Shown: positions 9,716 through 19,050, numbered from the stretch's first letter. The stretch is 33,928 bases of DNA from Polaromonas sp. (GCA_013823635.1 PNML01000029.1:1-33928); one strand, 5' to 3'. Made by a program: numbers and translations. Notes: a model not told the origin generated them from the sequence alone.

Positions 9716-10363
9716 TTGATCACGCTGGCCCTGTCCAAAGGACGCATTTTTGAAGAAACCCTGCCGCTGCTGTCGGCTGCGGGCATCGAGGTCCTGGAAG
9801 ACCCCGACAAATCGCGCAAGCTCATCCTGCCCACCAACCGGCCCGATGTGCAGGTGGTGCTGGTGCGCGCGTCCGACGTGCCCACCTACGTGGAGTACGG
9901 CGGCGCCGACATGGGCGTGTGCGGCAAGGACACCCTCATCGAGCACCAGGCCGAGTGGGGCAGCCAGGGCCTGTACCAGCCGCTGGACCTGAAAATTGCC
10001 AAATGCCGCATGAGCGTGGCGGTCCGGGCCGATTTTGATTACGCCAATGCCGTGCGCCAGGGGGCGCGCCTGGCGGTGGCCACCAAGTACACCGCCATTG
10101 CCCGCGAGTTTTTTGCGGCCAAAGGCGTGCACGTGGACCTGATCAAGCTCTACGGCAGCATGGAGCTGGCGCCGCTCACGGGCTTGGCCGACGCCATCGT
10201 GGACCTGGTGTCCACAGGCAACACACTCAAGGCCAACCATTTGGTGGAGGTGGAGCACATCATGGACATCAGCTCGCGCCTGGTGGTGAACCAGGCCGTG
10301 CTCAAGGTCAAGCAGCAGGCACTGCGCCCCATCATCGACGCCTTTGCACGGGCAGCGGGTTGA
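9716..10363 (+). CDS. hisG: ATP phosphoribosyltransferase, short form HisG
   Basis: First step of histidine synthesis: ATP plus PRPP gives phosphoribosyl-ATP. The product is 215 aa, the short form lacking the C-terminal regulatory domain; short HisG enzymes need the HisRS-like partner HisZ, which is not in this window. The start is TTG at 9716 (then [18 protein letters not shown]), backed by GGAG at 9705-9708. Family features include [12 protein letters not shown] and the PRPP-binding [14 protein letters not shown]. The stop TGA (10361-10363) lies inside the left arm of a palindromic AT-rich repeat that also contains the hisD start. Confidence 0.96.
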   Translation: MITLALSKGRIFEETLPLLSAAGIEVLEDPDKSRKLILPTNRPDVQVVLVRASDVPTYVEYGGADMGVCGKDTLIEHQAEWGSQGLYQPLDLKIAKCRMSVAVRADFDYANAVRQGARLAVATKYTAIAREFFAAKGVHVDLIKLYGSMELAPLTGLADAIVDLVSTGNTLKANHLVEVEHIMDISSRLVVNQAVLKVKQQALRPIIDAFARAAG

Positions 10364-10420
10364 ATAAAATGGAAGTTAAACCTCTATATCTATCAAGCGA
10401 TGAGGCCGATTTTGATTCAA
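10360..10420 (+). repeat. AT-rich palindromic repeat copy C across the hisG stop and hisD start
   Basis: TTGAATAAAAT (10360-10370) is the inverted complement of ATTTTGATTCAA (10409-10420) apart from one extra base. CCTC (10381-10384) and GAGG (10402-10405) extend the pairing inside. The element holds the hisG TGA and the hisD ATG (10369-10371) in its left arm, and codes for the first 17 HisD residues. In mRNA it could fold over the hisD start. Its match to the other copies is weaker than theirs to each other. Confidence 0.6.
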
Positions 10421-11706
10421 AATTCAAGCGGCGCTTGCACTGGTCGGCCGACACCGATGCCGGCATCGAAAGCCGGGTGGCCGACATCCTGGCCGATGTG
10501 CGCCAGCGCGGCGATGCCGCAGTGCTGGAGTACACGGCCCGCTTTGACGGGTTGACGGCCGCCACCGTGGCCGATCTGGAGCTGACGCAGGCCGAACTGA
10601 AGGCCGCGTTTGACGGCATTCCGGCCGCACAGCGCCTGGCGCTGGAGAACGCCGCTCGGCGTGTGCGCAGCTACCACGAGGCGCAAAAGAAGGCCTGTGG
10701 CGAGAGCTGGAGCTACCGCGACGAAGACGGCAGTCTGCTGGGGCAGAAGGTCACACCCCTGGACCGCGTGGGCATTTACGTGCCCGGTGGCAAGGCTGCC
10801 TACCCCAGCAGCGTGCTGATGAACGCCATCCCTGCCCATGTGGCGGGGGTGCCCGACATCGTCATGGTGGTGCCTACCCCCAAAGGCGAAAAAAACGCCC
10901 TGGTGCTGGCGGCGGCTTACGTGGCCGGTGTCAGCCGGGCCTTCACCGTCGGTGGTGCACAGGCCGTGGCCGCCTTGGCGTATGGCACCGCGACGGTCCC
11001 CAAGGTGGACAAAATCACCGGCCCCGGCAACGCCTATGTGGCCAGCGCGAAAAAGCACGTGTTCGGCACCGTGGGCATCGACATGATTGCCGGCCCCAGC
11101 GAAATCCTGGTGCTGGCCGACGGCAGCACGCCCCCCGAGTGGGTGGCCATGGACCTGTTCAGCCAGGCCGAGCACGACGAGCTGGCGCAAAGCATCCTGC
11201 TGTGCCCCGATGCCGCCTACATCGCCGCCGTGCAGCAGGCCATCGACCGGCTGCTGCCCACCATGCCCAGGGCGGCCATCATCGCCAAGAGCCTGAATGA
11301 CCGGGGCGCGCTCATCCTCACCCGCAGCATGGAAGAAGCGTGCGAGCTGAGCAACCGCGTCGCGCCCGAGCACCTGGAGGTCAGCAGCACCGACCCCCAC
11401 CGCTGGGAGCCCCTGCTGCGCCACGCCGGGGCCATTTTTCTGGGCGCCTACACCAGCGAGAGCCTGGGCGACTACTGCGCAGGCCCCAACCACGTGCTGC
11501 CCACCAGCGGCACGGCGCGCTTCAGCTCACCGCTGGGGGTGTACGACTTCCAAAAGCGCAGCAGCCTGATTGAAGTGAGCGCCGCGGGCGCTCAGGTCCT
11601 GGGGCCGGTGGCGGCGGAGCTGGCCTACGGGGAAGGCCTGCAGGCCCATGCCCGTGCAGCCGAACTTCGCCTCGACCCCGTGCCCCCCATGCGTGGCGCG
11701 CCCTGA
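10369..11706 (+). CDS. hisD: Histidinol dehydrogenase
   Basis: HisD carries out the last two steps, oxidising L-histidinol to histidine with two NAD+ and a zinc ion. The product is about 445 aa. Family blocks include [65 protein letters not shown] and the zinc/catalytic stretch [12 protein letters not shown], later APEHLEV and [12 protein letters not shown]. The first 17 residues ([17 protein letters not shown]) come from an AT-rich palindromic repeat; the usual HisD start is replaced. The ATG at 10369 is my choice; TTG at 10360 overlapping the hisG stop is the alternative. Neither has a good ribosome-binding site. Confidence 0.95.
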   Translation: MEVKPLYLSSDEADFDSKFKRRLHWSADTDAGIESRVADILADVRQRGDAAVLEYTARFDGLTAATVADLELTQAELKAAFDGIPAAQRLALENAARRVRSYHEAQKKACGESWSYRDEDGSLLGQKVTPLDRVGIYVPGGKAAYPSSVLMNAIPAHVAGVPDIVMVVPTPKGEKNALVLAAAYVAGVSRAFTVGGAQAVAALAYGTATVPKVDKITGPGNAYVASAKKHVFGTVGIDMIAGPSEILVLADGSTPPEWVAMDLFSQAEHDELAQSILLCPDAAYIAAVQQAIDRLLPTMPRAAIIAKSLNDRGALILTRSMEEACELSNRVAPEHLEVSSTDPHRWEPLLRHAGAIFLGAYTSESLGDYCAGPNHVLPTSGTARFSSPLGVYDFQKRSSLIEVSAAGAQVLGPVAAELAYGEGLQAHARAAELRLDPVPPMRGAP

Positions 11707-11732
11707 GCGCCCCGCCCTGATTCCGCCTCACC

Positions 11733-12872
11733 ATGACCACGCCAGCCAACCTCCCTGCCAACGCCCCCTCATCCCTGCAACGCATTCGCCAGGACGTGCA
11801 GTCCATGCACGCCTATGCGGTGCAGGACGCCACCGGCCTGGTCAAGCTCGACGCCATGGAAAACCCCTACGGACTGCCGCCCGAGCTGCAGGCCGCGCTG
11901 GGCCAGCGCCTGGGGCAGGTGGCCATCAACCGCTACCCCGGCGCCAGGGTGGATGACCTGCGCCATGCGCTGGCCACCCACGTGGATTTGCCCCAGGGCT
12001 GGGGCCTGATGCTGGGCAACGGGTCGGACGAACTCATCAGCCTGCTGGCCATGGCGTGCGACGTGCCCGCAGAGGCCACACCCACGGGGCGGCCCGCGTC
12101 CATCCTGGCGCCGGTGCCGGGTTTTGTGATGTACGCCATGAGCGCACAACTGCAGGGGCTGGACTTTCACGGCGTGCCCCTGACCGCCGACTTCGAATTG
12201 GACGAGCCCGCCATGCTGGATGCCATCACCCGGCACCAGCCCGCCATCGTTTACCTGGCCTACCCCAACAACCCCACCGGCAACCTGTGGGACGACCGCA
12301 CCATCGAGCGCATCGTGGCGCTGCAAGGCCAGTTGGGTGGCCTGGTGGTGATGGACGAGGCCTATCAGCCGTTTGCGGCCCGCACCTGGCTGGATCCCAT
12401 GCGCGCCCACCCCGAGCGCCATGGCCATGTGCTGCTCATGCGCACGCTGTCCAAGTTTGGCCTGGCGGGTGTGCGCTTGGGCTACATGATGGGGCCGCAG
12501 GCCCTGCTGGCCGAGGTGGACAAGGTGCGCCCCCCCTACAACGTCAGCGTGCTCAATGCCGAGTGCGCCCTGTTCGCGCTGGAGCATGCCCCTGTCTTCG
12601 CTGAACAGGCGCTGGCCATCCGCGCGCAGCGTGGGTGGTTGCTGGCCGAATTGGCCCGACTGCCGGGGGTGCACGCCTATCCCAGCGAGGCCAACATGCT
12701 GCTGGTGCGTGTGCCCAATGCACAACAGTGCTTCGACGGCATGAAGCGGTCAGGTGTATTGGTGAAGAATGTTTCTAAAATGCACCCGTTGTTGCACAAC
12801 TGTCTCCGACTGACGGTGGGCACACCGGCCGAAAACCAGCGCATGGTTCAGGCACTCCAAACCAGCTTATGA
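11733..12872 (+). CDS. hisC: Histidinol-phosphate aminotransferase
   Basis: PLP enzyme that converts imidazole acetol phosphate and glutamate to histidinol phosphate. The product is 379 aa. Seen are [49 protein letters not shown] and the PLP lysine in [17 protein letters not shown]. It starts 27 bases after hisD with an N-terminal extension ([14 protein letters not shown]). Its stop overlaps the hisB start (ATGA at 12869-12872), showing coupling. Confidence 0.96.
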   Translation: MTTPANLPANAPSSLQRIRQDVQSMHAYAVQDATGLVKLDAMENPYGLPPELQAALGQRLGQVAINRYPGARVDDLRHALATHVDLPQGWGLMLGNGSDELISLLAMACDVPAEATPTGRPASILAPVPGFVMYAMSAQLQGLDFHGVPLTADFELDEPAMLDAITRHQPAIVYLAYPNNPTGNLWDDRTIERIVALQGQLGGLVVMDEAYQPFAARTWLDPMRAHPERHGHVLLMRTLSKFGLAGVRLGYMMGPQALLAEVDKVRPPYNVSVLNAECALFALEHAPVFAEQALAIRAQRGWLLAELARLPGVHAYPSEANMLLVRVPNAQQCFDGMKRSGVLVKNVSKMHPLLHNCLRLTVGTPAENQRMVQALQTSL

Positions 12873-13504
12873 ACTCCCCCCAGTCCCCCGACGTGACCCC
12901 TTCTTGCCCCACGCAGGCCCGCTGTGCCGATGTGGTGCGCCACACCGCTGAAACCCAGATCCGTGTCGCCCTGAACCTTGACGGCACCGGACAGGCCACC
13001 TTGGCCACCGGCATTGGCTTCTTTGACCACATGCTGGACCAGATCGCCCGCCACGGGCTGATCGACCTCGACATCCAGGTGCAAGGTGACCTGCACATCG
13101 ATGGCCACCACACCGTGGAAGACGTGGGCATCACCCTGGGCCAGGCGGTGGCCAGGGCCGTGGGGGACAAAAAGGGCCTGCGCCGTTATGGCCACGCCTA
13201 TGTGCCATTGGACGAGGCGCTGTCCCGTGTGGTGGTGGACTTTTCTGGCCGCCCCGGCTTGCACATGCACGTGCCGTTCACGGCGGGCATGGTGGGCGCG
13301 TTTGACACTCAGCTGGCCTTCGAGTTTTTTCAGGGCTTTGTGAACCACGCCGGCGTGACGCTGCACATCGACAACCTCAAGGGCACCAACGCCCACCACC
13401 AGGCAGAAACCGTGTTCAAGGCCTTCGCCCGGGCCGTGCGCATGGCCCTGGAGGTGGACCCCCGCATGGGCAACACCATTCCCTCCACCAAAGGTTCGCT
13501 CTGA
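12869..13504 (+). CDS. hisB: Imidazoleglycerol-phosphate dehydratase
   Basis: Dehydrates imidazoleglycerol phosphate in histidine synthesis, using manganese. The product is 211 aa, a single dehydratase domain without the histidinol-phosphatase domain fused to it in enteric bacteria, so that phosphatase must be encoded elsewhere. Metal-binding motifs are [25 protein letters not shown] and [16 protein letters not shown]. It is coupled to hisC by an ATGA overlap and is followed by a 60-base gap holding a stem-loop before hisH. Confidence 0.96.
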   Translation: MNSPQSPDVTPSCPTQARCADVVRHTAETQIRVALNLDGTGQATLATGIGFFDHMLDQIARHGLIDLDIQVQGDLHIDGHHTVEDVGITLGQAVARAVGDKKGLRRYGHAYVPLDEALSRVVVDFSGRPGLHMHVPFTAGMVGAFDTQLAFEFFQGFVNHAGVTLHIDNLKGTNAHHQAETVFKAFARAVRMALEVDPRMGNTIPSTKGSL

Positions 13505-13507
13505 TGC

Positions 13508-13531
13508 CAGGTGCCGTCCTCCAGGCACCTG
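13508..13531 (+). other. Stem-loop between hisB and hisH
   Basis: CAGGTGCC (13508-13515) and GGCACCTG (13524-13531) form a perfect 8-bp stem with an eight-base loop, starting four bases after the hisB stop. No T-run follows. It may be an mRNA processing or stabilising element within the his transcript. Confidence 0.5.
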
Positions 13532-13564
13532 CCCGATTCCCTTACCAGTGATGCGTCGACTCTC

Positions 13565-14239
13565 ATGACCCGAAAGATGGTGGCCGTGGTGGACTACGGC
13601 AGCGGCAATTTGCGCTCCGTGTCCCAGGCCGTGATGCACGTGGCCCGGTTGGCCGATGTGGAGGTGCGCGTCACGTCCAACCCCCAGGATGTGCGGGATG
13701 CCGAGCGCGTGGTCTTGCCGGGCCAGGGCCACATGGGCGACTGCATGCGCGAACTCAGCGAGTCCGGCCTGTTGGATGCGGTGTTGCACGCCGCTGCTCA
13801 CAAGCCCCTGTTTGGCGTGTGTGTGGGCATGCAGATGCTGCTGGACCGCAGCGAAGAGGGCAACACCCCCGGCCTGGGCCTGATTGCCGGGGATGTGCGC
13901 CGTTTCCAGTTGCAGGGTCGCACACAACCCGATGGCAGCCGCTTCAAAGTGCCCCAGATGGGGTGGAACCAGGTTCACCACGCACTGGCGCGCGGGCAGG
14001 GTGCTGCCGTGTCCCACCCCATGTGGGATGGTGTGGCCGATGGCGCCTACTTCTATTTTGTGCACAGCTACTACGCCCAACCCACCGAGTTGACGCACAG
14101 CGTGGGTGAGGCAGACTACGGTGGCCGGTTCGCGGCGGCCATTGCCCGTGACAACCTGTTTGCCACCCAGTTTCACCCCGAAAAAAGTGCCGACCAAGGC
14201 CTGCGGCTGTACCGCAACTTCCTGCACTGGCAGCCTTGA
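13565..14239 (+). CDS. hisH: Imidazole glycerol phosphate synthase, glutamine amidotransferase subunit
   Basis: HisH splits glutamine and channels ammonia to HisF. The product is about 224 aa. It starts [19 protein letters not shown]. The nucleophile is Cys86 in [13 protein letters not shown], and the His/Glu of the triad lie in [17 protein letters not shown] near the end. [12 protein letters not shown] and [10 protein letters not shown]-type blocks are present (here [10 protein letters not shown]). The ATG at 13565 fits family starts; a Met five codons on (MVAVVDYG) is possible. The gap before it contains the stem-loop noted separately. Confidence 0.95.
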   Translation: MTRKMVAVVDYGSGNLRSVSQAVMHVARLADVEVRVTSNPQDVRDAERVVLPGQGHMGDCMRELSESGLLDAVLHAAAHKPLFGVCVGMQMLLDRSEEGNTPGLGLIAGDVRRFQLQGRTQPDGSRFKVPQMGWNQVHHALARGQGAAVSHPMWDGVADGAYFYFVHSYYAQPTELTHSVGEADYGGRFAAAIARDNLFATQFHPEKSADQGLRLYRNFLHWQP

Positions 14240-14303
14240 GGCCGTCGCCCACGATTTCCGTCCCTGCAACCTTTTCAACCCACTCCCAACTTCACTTCCT
14301 GCC

Positions 14304-15044
14304 ATGTTGCTCATTCCCGCCATTGACATGAAAGACGGCCAGTGTGTTCGCCTCGTACAGGGCGACATGAATCAGACCACCGTTTTTGGGGAGGATCCCG
14401 CCTTGGTGGCCAGAAGCTGGGTGGACAAGGGTGCACGGCGCATCCACCTGGTGGACCTCAACGGGGCCTTCGCGGGCAAGCCGAAAAACGAGGCCGCCAT
14501 CCGCCGCATCCTGAAAGAGGTGGGCTCCGAGGTGGATGTGCAGTTGGGCGGCGGCATCCGGGACCTGGACACCATCGAGCGCTACCTGGACGCCGGCTTG
14601 CGCTACGTCATCATCGGTACCGCCGCCGTGAAAAATCCCGGCTTCTTGCAAGACGCGTGCACCGCGTTTGGTGGCCACATCATCGTGGGCCTGGATGCCA
14701 AAGACGGCAAGGTGGCCACCGACGGCTGGAGCAAACTCACCGGCCACGAGGTGGTAGACTTGGGCAAGAAATTTGAAGACTACGGCGTGGAATCCATCAT
14801 CTACACCGACATCGGCCGCGACGGCATGCTCAGCGGCATCAACATCGACGCCACCGTCAAGCTGGCGCAGGCTCTCAGCATCCCGGTGATCGCCTCTGGT
14901 GGCCTGTCCAACCTGGAAGACATCCGTGCCCTGTGCGAGGTGGAAGACGAGGGCGTGGAAGGCGTCATCTGTGGCCGTTCCATCTACAGCGGCGACCTGG
15001 ACTTCGAAGCCGCCCAGCAACTGGCCGACGACCTCAACGGTTGA
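14304..15044 (+). CDS. hisA: ProFAR isomerase HisA
   Basis: Isomerises ProFAR to PRFAR, an Amadori rearrangement in the histidine pathway. The product is 246 aa, a TIM-barrel. It starts [20 protein letters not shown], with the catalytic Asp8. Further blocks are [32 protein letters not shown], the second catalytic Asp in [13 protein letters not shown], and [15 protein letters not shown]. The ATG at 14304 is the family start. A short pyrimidine-rich gap separates it from hisH; no clear ribosome-binding site is visible there. Confidence 0.96.
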   Translation: MLLIPAIDMKDGQCVRLVQGDMNQTTVFGEDPALVARSWVDKGARRIHLVDLNGAFAGKPKNEAAIRRILKEVGSEVDVQLGGGIRDLDTIERYLDAGLRYVIIGTAAVKNPGFLQDACTAFGGHIIVGLDAKDGKVATDGWSKLTGHEVVDLGKKFEDYGVESIIYTDIGRDGMLSGINIDATVKLAQALSIPVIASGGLSNLEDIRALCEVEDEGVEGVICGRSIYSGDLDFEAAQQLADDLNG

Positions 15045-15050
15045 TCCGCA

Positions 15051-15905
15051 ATGTCAGCGTGTGTGGCGGTGGTTCACCAGGGTCTGCCCTGCCTGCAGCT
15101 CCGCCTGGGCCAGGGTGACTCCGCCCTGGTCAGCCTGCACGGCGCCCAGGTGTTGTCCTGGGTGGCGGGTGGAAGGGAGCGCCTCTTTCTCAGCCCGCGC
15201 AGCGTGTTGGACGGCCGCGCCGCCATCCGCGGTGGTGTGCCCGTCTGCTTCCCGCAATTCAACCAGCGGGGCAGTTTGCCCAAACACGGTTTTGCCCGCC
15301 ACCGCAGGTGGTCTGTGGCGCAGGCGGACCCGCTGGAGCGCCCGGCCACCGACGGACAGGTCGCCTGCGAGCTGACCCTGACCAGCGATGCCGATACCCT
15401 GGCCCTGTGGCCCCACCCCTTTTTGGCCCGGCTGACGGTGACCTTGTCAGCGGGGCAGCTGCGGGTGGGTTTGGCGGTGCACAACACCGGCCAGCAGGAC
15501 TTCGCTTTCACGGGTGCTTTGCACACCTACCTGGCGGTGGACGACATCGCGGCGGTGCAACTCCGTGGCCTGGGCGGTCAGCCCGAGTGGGATGCCGTGT
15601 CCGACACCCACGGCCAAGCCGCCGAGGTGCTGGGTGTTGACGGTGAATTTGACCGTGTGTACCAGGCCGCCCCGCAGGCGCTGACGCTGGAGGAGGCTGG
15701 GCGCACCTTGCGTGTGGCGCAAAGCCAGGGTTTTGAACACACCGTGGTGTGGAACCCGGGTGCATCCCAGTGCGCCAAGCTGGCCGACATGCCTGCCGAC
15801 GGTTACCGCCAGATGCTGTGTGTGGAGGCCGCGCAGGTGTACACCCCCATCACCGTGGCGCCAGGGCAGGTCTGGCAGGGGTGGCAGCAACTCACCGTGG
15901 TCTGA
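15051..15905 (+). CDS. D-hexose-6-phosphate mutarotase-like protein (aldose 1-epimerase family)
   Basis: A 284-aa beta-sandwich-type mutarotase homologue, related to E. coli YeaD, which interconverts alpha and beta anomers of glucose-6-phosphate. Visible family blocks are SLHGAQVLSWV, AAIRGGVPVCFPQFNQRG, KHGFARHRRW, FTGALHTYLAVDD and HTVVWNPGASQ, the last carrying the conserved region after the catalytic residues. It starts six bases after hisA and is read in the same direction, inside the his cluster, yet it has no known step in histidine synthesis. Possibly it simply shares the transcript; substrate is not proven. Confidence 0.82.
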   Translation: MSACVAVVHQGLPCLQLRLGQGDSALVSLHGAQVLSWVAGGRERLFLSPRSVLDGRAAIRGGVPVCFPQFNQRGSLPKHGFARHRRWSVAQADPLERPATDGQVACELTLTSDADTLALWPHPFLARLTVTLSAGQLRVGLAVHNTGQQDFAFTGALHTYLAVDDIAAVQLRGLGGQPEWDAVSDTHGQAAEVLGVDGEFDRVYQAAPQALTLEEAGRTLRVAQSQGFEHTVVWNPGASQCAKLADMPADGYRQMLCVEAAQVYTPITVAPGQVWQGWQQLTVV

Positions 15906-15974
15906 GGTTGGTGGTCACGCCTGAAAAGGCTTTCGCGCCGTGTCCCGAATTTTTCAGTTTGTTGGAGTGTCCCC

Positions 15975-16775
15975 ATGTTGGCCAAACGCATCATCCCTTG
16001 CCTTGACGTGACCGGCGGTCGCGTCGTCAAAGGCGTGAACTTTGTGGAGCTGCGCGACGCAGGCGACCCCGTGGAAATCGCCGCCCGCTACAACGACCAG
16101 GGGGCCGACGAGCTCACCTTCCTGGACATCACCGCCACCAGCGACGGACGCGACCTCATCCTCCACATCATCGAGGCGGTGGCCAGCCAGGTGTTCATCC
16201 CGCTGACCGTGGGCGGGGGCGTGCGCACCGTGGAAGACGTGCGCCGCTTGCTCAACGCCGGTGCGGACAAAACCAGCTTCAACTCCGCGGCCATCGCCAA
16301 CCCCCAGATCATTGACGACGTGTCGCTCAAATACGGGTCGCAGTGCATTGTGGTGGCCATCGATGCCAAGCGCCGCACCCCACAGGACGAGGCCAGGCTG
16401 AGTGCCCTGGGCCAACCCATGGGACCGGGCTGGGACGTGTTCAGCCACGGGGGGCGCAAGAACACCGGCCTAGACGCCCTGCAGTGGGCCGTGGACATGG
16501 CCAGGCGGGGGGCGGGTGAAATCCTGCTGACCAGCATGGACCGGGATGGCACCAAGTCGGGTTTCGACCTGGCGCTGACCCGCGCCGTGTCCGATGCGGT
16601 GGACGTGCCCGTGATTGCCTCTGGCGGCGTGGGCAACCTGGACCACCTGGCCGATGGGGTACAGCAAGGCGGCGCCGACGCCGTGCTGGCCGCCAGCATC
16701 TTCCACTATGGCGAGTACACCGTGGCCCAGGCCAAGGCGCGCATGGCAGAACGGGGCATTCCCGTTCGCCTGTGA
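15975..16775 (+). CDS. hisF: Imidazole glycerol phosphate synthase, cyclase subunit
   Basis: HisF joins ammonia from HisH to PRFAR, giving imidazole glycerol phosphate and AICAR. The product is 266 aa. It starts [20 protein letters not shown] with catalytic Asp11; the second catalytic Asp is in [35 protein letters not shown] and [18 protein letters not shown] are typical. TTGGAG at about 15962-15967 supports the ATG. The stop is followed immediately by an AT-rich repeat/terminator, and the next gene points the other way, so this transcript ends here. Confidence 0.97.
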   Translation: MLAKRIIPCLDVTGGRVVKGVNFVELRDAGDPVEIAARYNDQGADELTFLDITATSDGRDLILHIIEAVASQVFIPLTVGGGVRTVEDVRRLLNAGADKTSFNSAAIANPQIIDDVSLKYGSQCIVVAIDAKRRTPQDEARLSALGQPMGPGWDVFSHGGRKNTGLDALQWAVDMARRGAGEILLTSMDRDGTKSGFDLALTRAVSDAVDVPVIASGGVGNLDHLADGVQQGGADAVLAASIFHYGEYTVAQAKARMAERGIPVRL

Positions 16776-16821
16776 TTTGAATAAAAAAGCAGGCTTACCG
16801 CTTATGTAGCGGACTTTTTTT
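16776..16821. terminator. Probable bidirectional terminator, AT-rich repeat copy D
   Basis: Between the converging hisF and lapA-like genes, AAAAAAG (16783-16789), a hairpin CCGCT (16798-16802) / AGCGG (16808-16812) and CTTTTTTT (16814-16821) give A-tract, stem, T-tract. This could stop transcription from both sides, though the stem is only five pairs. The sequence (TTTGAATAAAAAAG...GGCTTACCGCTTAT) resembles the other AT-rich repeats. It overlaps the last codons of the minus-strand gene. Confidence 0.6.
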
Positions 16822-17305
16822 GCTCTAGTTTTTGAATTTGCCGCTCTAGCCGGTCTTCCACTTCGGCAATGCTGGCCGCCAGGCCGTTGGCGGTCTGTTC
16901 CAGGGTGGTCAGCAGCTTGTCTTCCATGGCTTTCAGGTGGGCCTGGTCTTGGGCGGTGCGGGTTTGCTCGCGCTCCAGCGTTTCCTGGTATTGGGTTTGC
17001 AGGTACTGGCGCAAGTCGGTAAAGCGCGACTGCTCGGCCTTGTCGGCCAAATGGCGCTGCTCACTGGCTTCTTTGGTGGCGCGGCGCAGTTCCAGCAAAT
17101 GGCTGGTCTGCAGGAAGACCAGCGCCACCAGGAAAAACGCCAACACCACCACCACCACCCCCAGCATGACCAGGCCCAGCGGGGCTTGCGCCTGTGAGAA
17201 ACCCAGGTTCAGGGTGGTGGGGCGCAGGATCTCATCCGCGTTGAGTGCGGTGAACACGGCCAGCAACAAAATGCCGATGACCAACACCAGTGTTCGCAGT
17301 TTCAT
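16802..17305 (-). CDS. LapA-domain-like inner-membrane protein with coiled coil
   Basis: A 167-aa protein of unknown role. It has two N-terminal hydrophobic segments: residues about 4-22 (RTLVLVIGILLLAVFTALN) and about 44-68 (LGLVMLGVVVVVLAFFLVAL...). This pattern fits LapA/DUF1049 proteins, which in E. coli take part in LPS assembly control. A charged, heptad-like region follows (residues 75-165), rich in Glu, Gln, Lys and Leu, likely a cytoplasmic coiled coil. AAGGA lies just before the ATG (17305). It faces against the his genes and splits them into hisG-F and hisI-E. The last residues (QKKSAT) come from the terminator/repeat DNA. Confidence 0.8.
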   Translation of the reverse strand: MKLRTLVLVIGILLLAVFTALNADEILRPTTLNLGFSQAQAPLGLVMLGVVVVVLAFFLVALVFLQTSHLLELRRATKEASEQRHLADKAEQSRFTDLRQYLQTQYQETLEREQTRTAQDQAHLKAMEDKLLTTLEQTANGLAASIAEVEDRLERQIQKLEQKKSAT

Positions 17306-17464
17306 GGTTGTTCCTTGTTGTTGGGGAAAGGGGTCGGTGGCTGCTGCACCTGATCTGGCGCCGCTGGCCCAGCCCCCTCGCCCTCGCGGGTCCGAATCCC
17401 ATGATACCTGCCGTGTCCCCGGGGGGCGGCCAGACATTGACCGGGTACATGGTAGATTCTCCGC
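17306..17464. promoter_or_regulatory. Divergent promoter region between the lapA-like gene and hisI
   Basis: This 159-base gap between divergent genes must hold promoters for both. On the plus strand TAGATT (17453-17458) lies six bases before the hisI ATG, which would make the message leaderless. TTGACC (17437-17442) is too close to serve as its -35. On the minus strand TATCAT (17406-17401) is a possible -10 for the lapA-like gene. No operator palindrome was recognised. Confidence 0.4.
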
Positions 17465-17854
17465 ATGAACTGGTTGGATCAAGTGAAATGGGACGCACAG
17501 GGCCTGGTGCCCGTGATTGCGCAAGAAGCCGGCAGCGGCGACGTGCTGATGTTTGCCTGGATGAACCGCGAGGCCCTGTCGCAGACCGCGGCCCTGGGGC
17601 GCGCGGTGTACTTCAGCCGTTCGCGCGGCAAGCTGTGGTTCAAAGGTGAAGAGTCGGGCCATGTGCAGACCGTGCACGACATCCGCCTAGATTGCGACAA
17701 CGATGTGGTGCTGCTCAAGGTCACCCAACTGGGCCACGAGCCCGGCATCGCGTGTCACACCGGACGCCACAGCTGTTTCTACCAAGCGTGGCGTGACGGT
17801 CAGTGGGTGGCCACCGACCCCGTGCTCAAAGACCCCGAACACATCTACAAATGA
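17465..17854 (+). CDS. hisI: Phosphoribosyl-AMP cyclohydrolase
   Basis: Opens the adenine ring of phosphoribosyl-AMP, the third step of histidine synthesis; a zinc/magnesium enzyme. The product is 129 aa, single domain, not fused to HisE. It shows [32 protein letters not shown], the metal-binding [11 protein letters not shown] and [13 protein letters not shown]. Its stop overlaps the hisE start in ATGA (17851-17854). It has no ribosome-binding site; a -10-like TAGATT ends six bases before the ATG. Confidence 0.96.
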   Translation: MNWLDQVKWDAQGLVPVIAQEAGSGDVLMFAWMNREALSQTAALGRAVYFSRSRGKLWFKGEESGHVQTVHDIRLDCDNDVVLLKVTQLGHEPGIACHTGRHSCFYQAWRDGQWVATDPVLKDPEHIYK

Positions 17855-18282
17855 AACAAGTGCCGCTGGTCGGCCCGTCAGACATGCCCCACCCCGCTTC
17901 GAATACCCCCACGCCCCTGACTGGGGTGGACGCATTGGATCGCCTGGCCCAGGTGATCGAAAGCCGCAAACCCGCCAACGGCGGTGACCCCGACAAAAGC
18001 TACGTTGCCCGCTTGCTGCACAAGGGGCCTGACGCCTTCCTGAAGAAAATCGGCGAAGAAGCCACCGAGGTGGTCATGGCAGCCAAAGACGTGGGCCATG
18101 GTGGCAGCGCGCAGTCGCTGGTGGGCGAGGTGGCCGATCTGTGGTTCCACAGCATGGTCGCCCTGGCCCACTACGGGCTGAGCCCCGCCGACGTGGTGGC
18201 CGAACTGGTGCGCCGTGAGGGCCTGGGCGGCCTGGAAGAGAAGGCTTTGCGCAAGGCCAAGGCCAGGGCGGGTGAGGTTTGA
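17851..18282 (+). CDS. hisE: Phosphoribosyl-ATP pyrophosphatase
   Basis: Removes pyrophosphate from phosphoribosyl-ATP, the second step of histidine synthesis. The product is about 143 aa. The core motif is [25 protein letters not shown] (quoted ends [10 protein letters not shown] and [12 protein letters not shown]), followed by [16 protein letters not shown], which carry the acidic metal ligands of the MazG-like fold. The ATG at 17851 overlaps the hisI stop; a start at 17884 (MPHPASN) is also possible and would shorten a poorly conserved N-terminal tail. HisI and HisE are separate here. Confidence 0.93.
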   Translation: MKQVPLVGPSDMPHPASNTPTPLTGVDALDRLAQVIESRKPANGGDPDKSYVARLLHKGPDAFLKKIGEEATEVVMAAKDVGHGGSAQSLVGEVADLWFHSMVALAHYGLSPADVVAELVRREGLGGLEEKALRKAKARAGEV

Positions 18283-18318
18283 ACCAACGGGCCTGATCGG
18301 CCCTGCAAAGGTGAGGTC

Positions 18319-18687
18319 ATGAACGACGAACTCGACAAGCTCAAGGCACTCAACACCGTGGGTGTCATCAGCTACGTGCTGCACCTGATCGTGGCCGTGG
18401 CCGGCGTGGTGCCCGGCGCACAAATGGGCGTCACGCTGCTGTTGGTGGCGCTGGTGATCGATCTCATCAAACGCCCCGATGCGGCGGGCACCTGGCACGA
18501 AAGCCACTTTGACTGGCGTTTGCGCACCCTGCTGATCGCCGGTGTGCTTTACTTGGTGACCGTGCCGTTGTGGCTGCTGTTTCTGCTGCCGGGCATGGTG
18601 GCCTGGTGGCTCATTTCCTTCTGGTTTTTGTACCGGATCATCAAAGGCATGGTGCGCATGAACGCGGGCCAGGTCATGGAGCACTGA
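18319..18687 (+). CDS. Small membrane protein, DUF4870 type
   Basis: A 122-aa protein with about three hydrophobic segments (near residues 12-30, 36-50 and 72-103). It begins MNDELDKLKALNTVGVISYV and includes FDWRLRTLLIAGVLYLVTVP and FWFLYRIIKGMVRMNAG, the pattern of DUF4870 inner-membrane proteins. No function is known. AAAGGTGAGG before the ATG is a fair ribosome-binding site. It sits between hisE and the HIT gene with short gaps, so it likely shares their transcript. Confidence 0.75.
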   Translation: MNDELDKLKALNTVGVISYVLHLIVAVAGVVPGAQMGVTLLLVALVIDLIKRPDAAGTWHESHFDWRLRTLLIAGVLYLVTVPLWLLFLLPGMVAWWLISFWFLYRIIKGMVRMNAGQVMEH

Positions 18688-18690
18688 CAC

Positions 18691-19050
18691 ATGTCCACAC
18701 CAGATAACTGCCTGTTTTGCAAAATTGTGGCGGGGCAAATTCCCAGCCGCAAGGTGTATGAAGATGACCACATCTTCGCCTTCCACGACATCCACCCCTG
18801 GGCGCCGGTGCATTTCCTGATGGTGCCCAAACTGCACATCCCCTCCCTGGCCCAGGTCAACGCTGAACACGAAGCCCTGTTGGGTCGCATGCTGGTGCTG
18901 GCGCCCCGTCTGGCGCTGGAGCAGGGCTGCAAGCCCTACCCGGAAGGTGGTTTTCGGGTGGTCACCAACACCGGTGCAGAGGGCGGGCAGGAAATTCACC
19001 ACCTGCACATCCACGTCATGGGCGGGCCGCGCCCCTGGCTGAAAGGCTGA
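18691..19050 (+). CDS. HIT-family nucleotide-binding hydrolase (HinT-like)
   Basis: Histidine-triad protein of 119 aa, the usual HinT length. Such enzymes hydrolyse purine nucleoside phosphoramidates in the cytoplasm. It has [20 protein letters not shown] at the N-terminus, [18 protein letters not shown] in the middle and the triad [10 protein letters not shown] near the end. The Cys pair at the N-terminus is common in the family. It starts four bases after the preceding gene and ends about 120 bases before tatA. Confidence 0.92.
   Translation: MSTPDNCLFCKIVAGQIPSRKVYEDDHIFAFHDIHPWAPVHFLMVPKLHIPSLAQVNAEHEALLGRMLVLAPRLALEQGCKPYPEGGFRVVTNTGAEGGQEIHHLHIHVMGGPRPWLKG

Noticed and set aside
12760-12800. 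AT-richer stretch near the hisC 3' end as another repeat copy
   Set aside because: It encodes normal HisC residues ([14 protein letters not shown]) and lacks the repeat words.
12848-14368. Long minus-strand open frame opposite hisB and hisH
   Set aside because: Antisense shadow of two well-identified genes; no recognisable domain.
17437-17458. TTGACC...TAGATT as a full hisI promoter
   Set aside because: The spacing is only ten bases; only the -10-like box is kept as a tentative feature.
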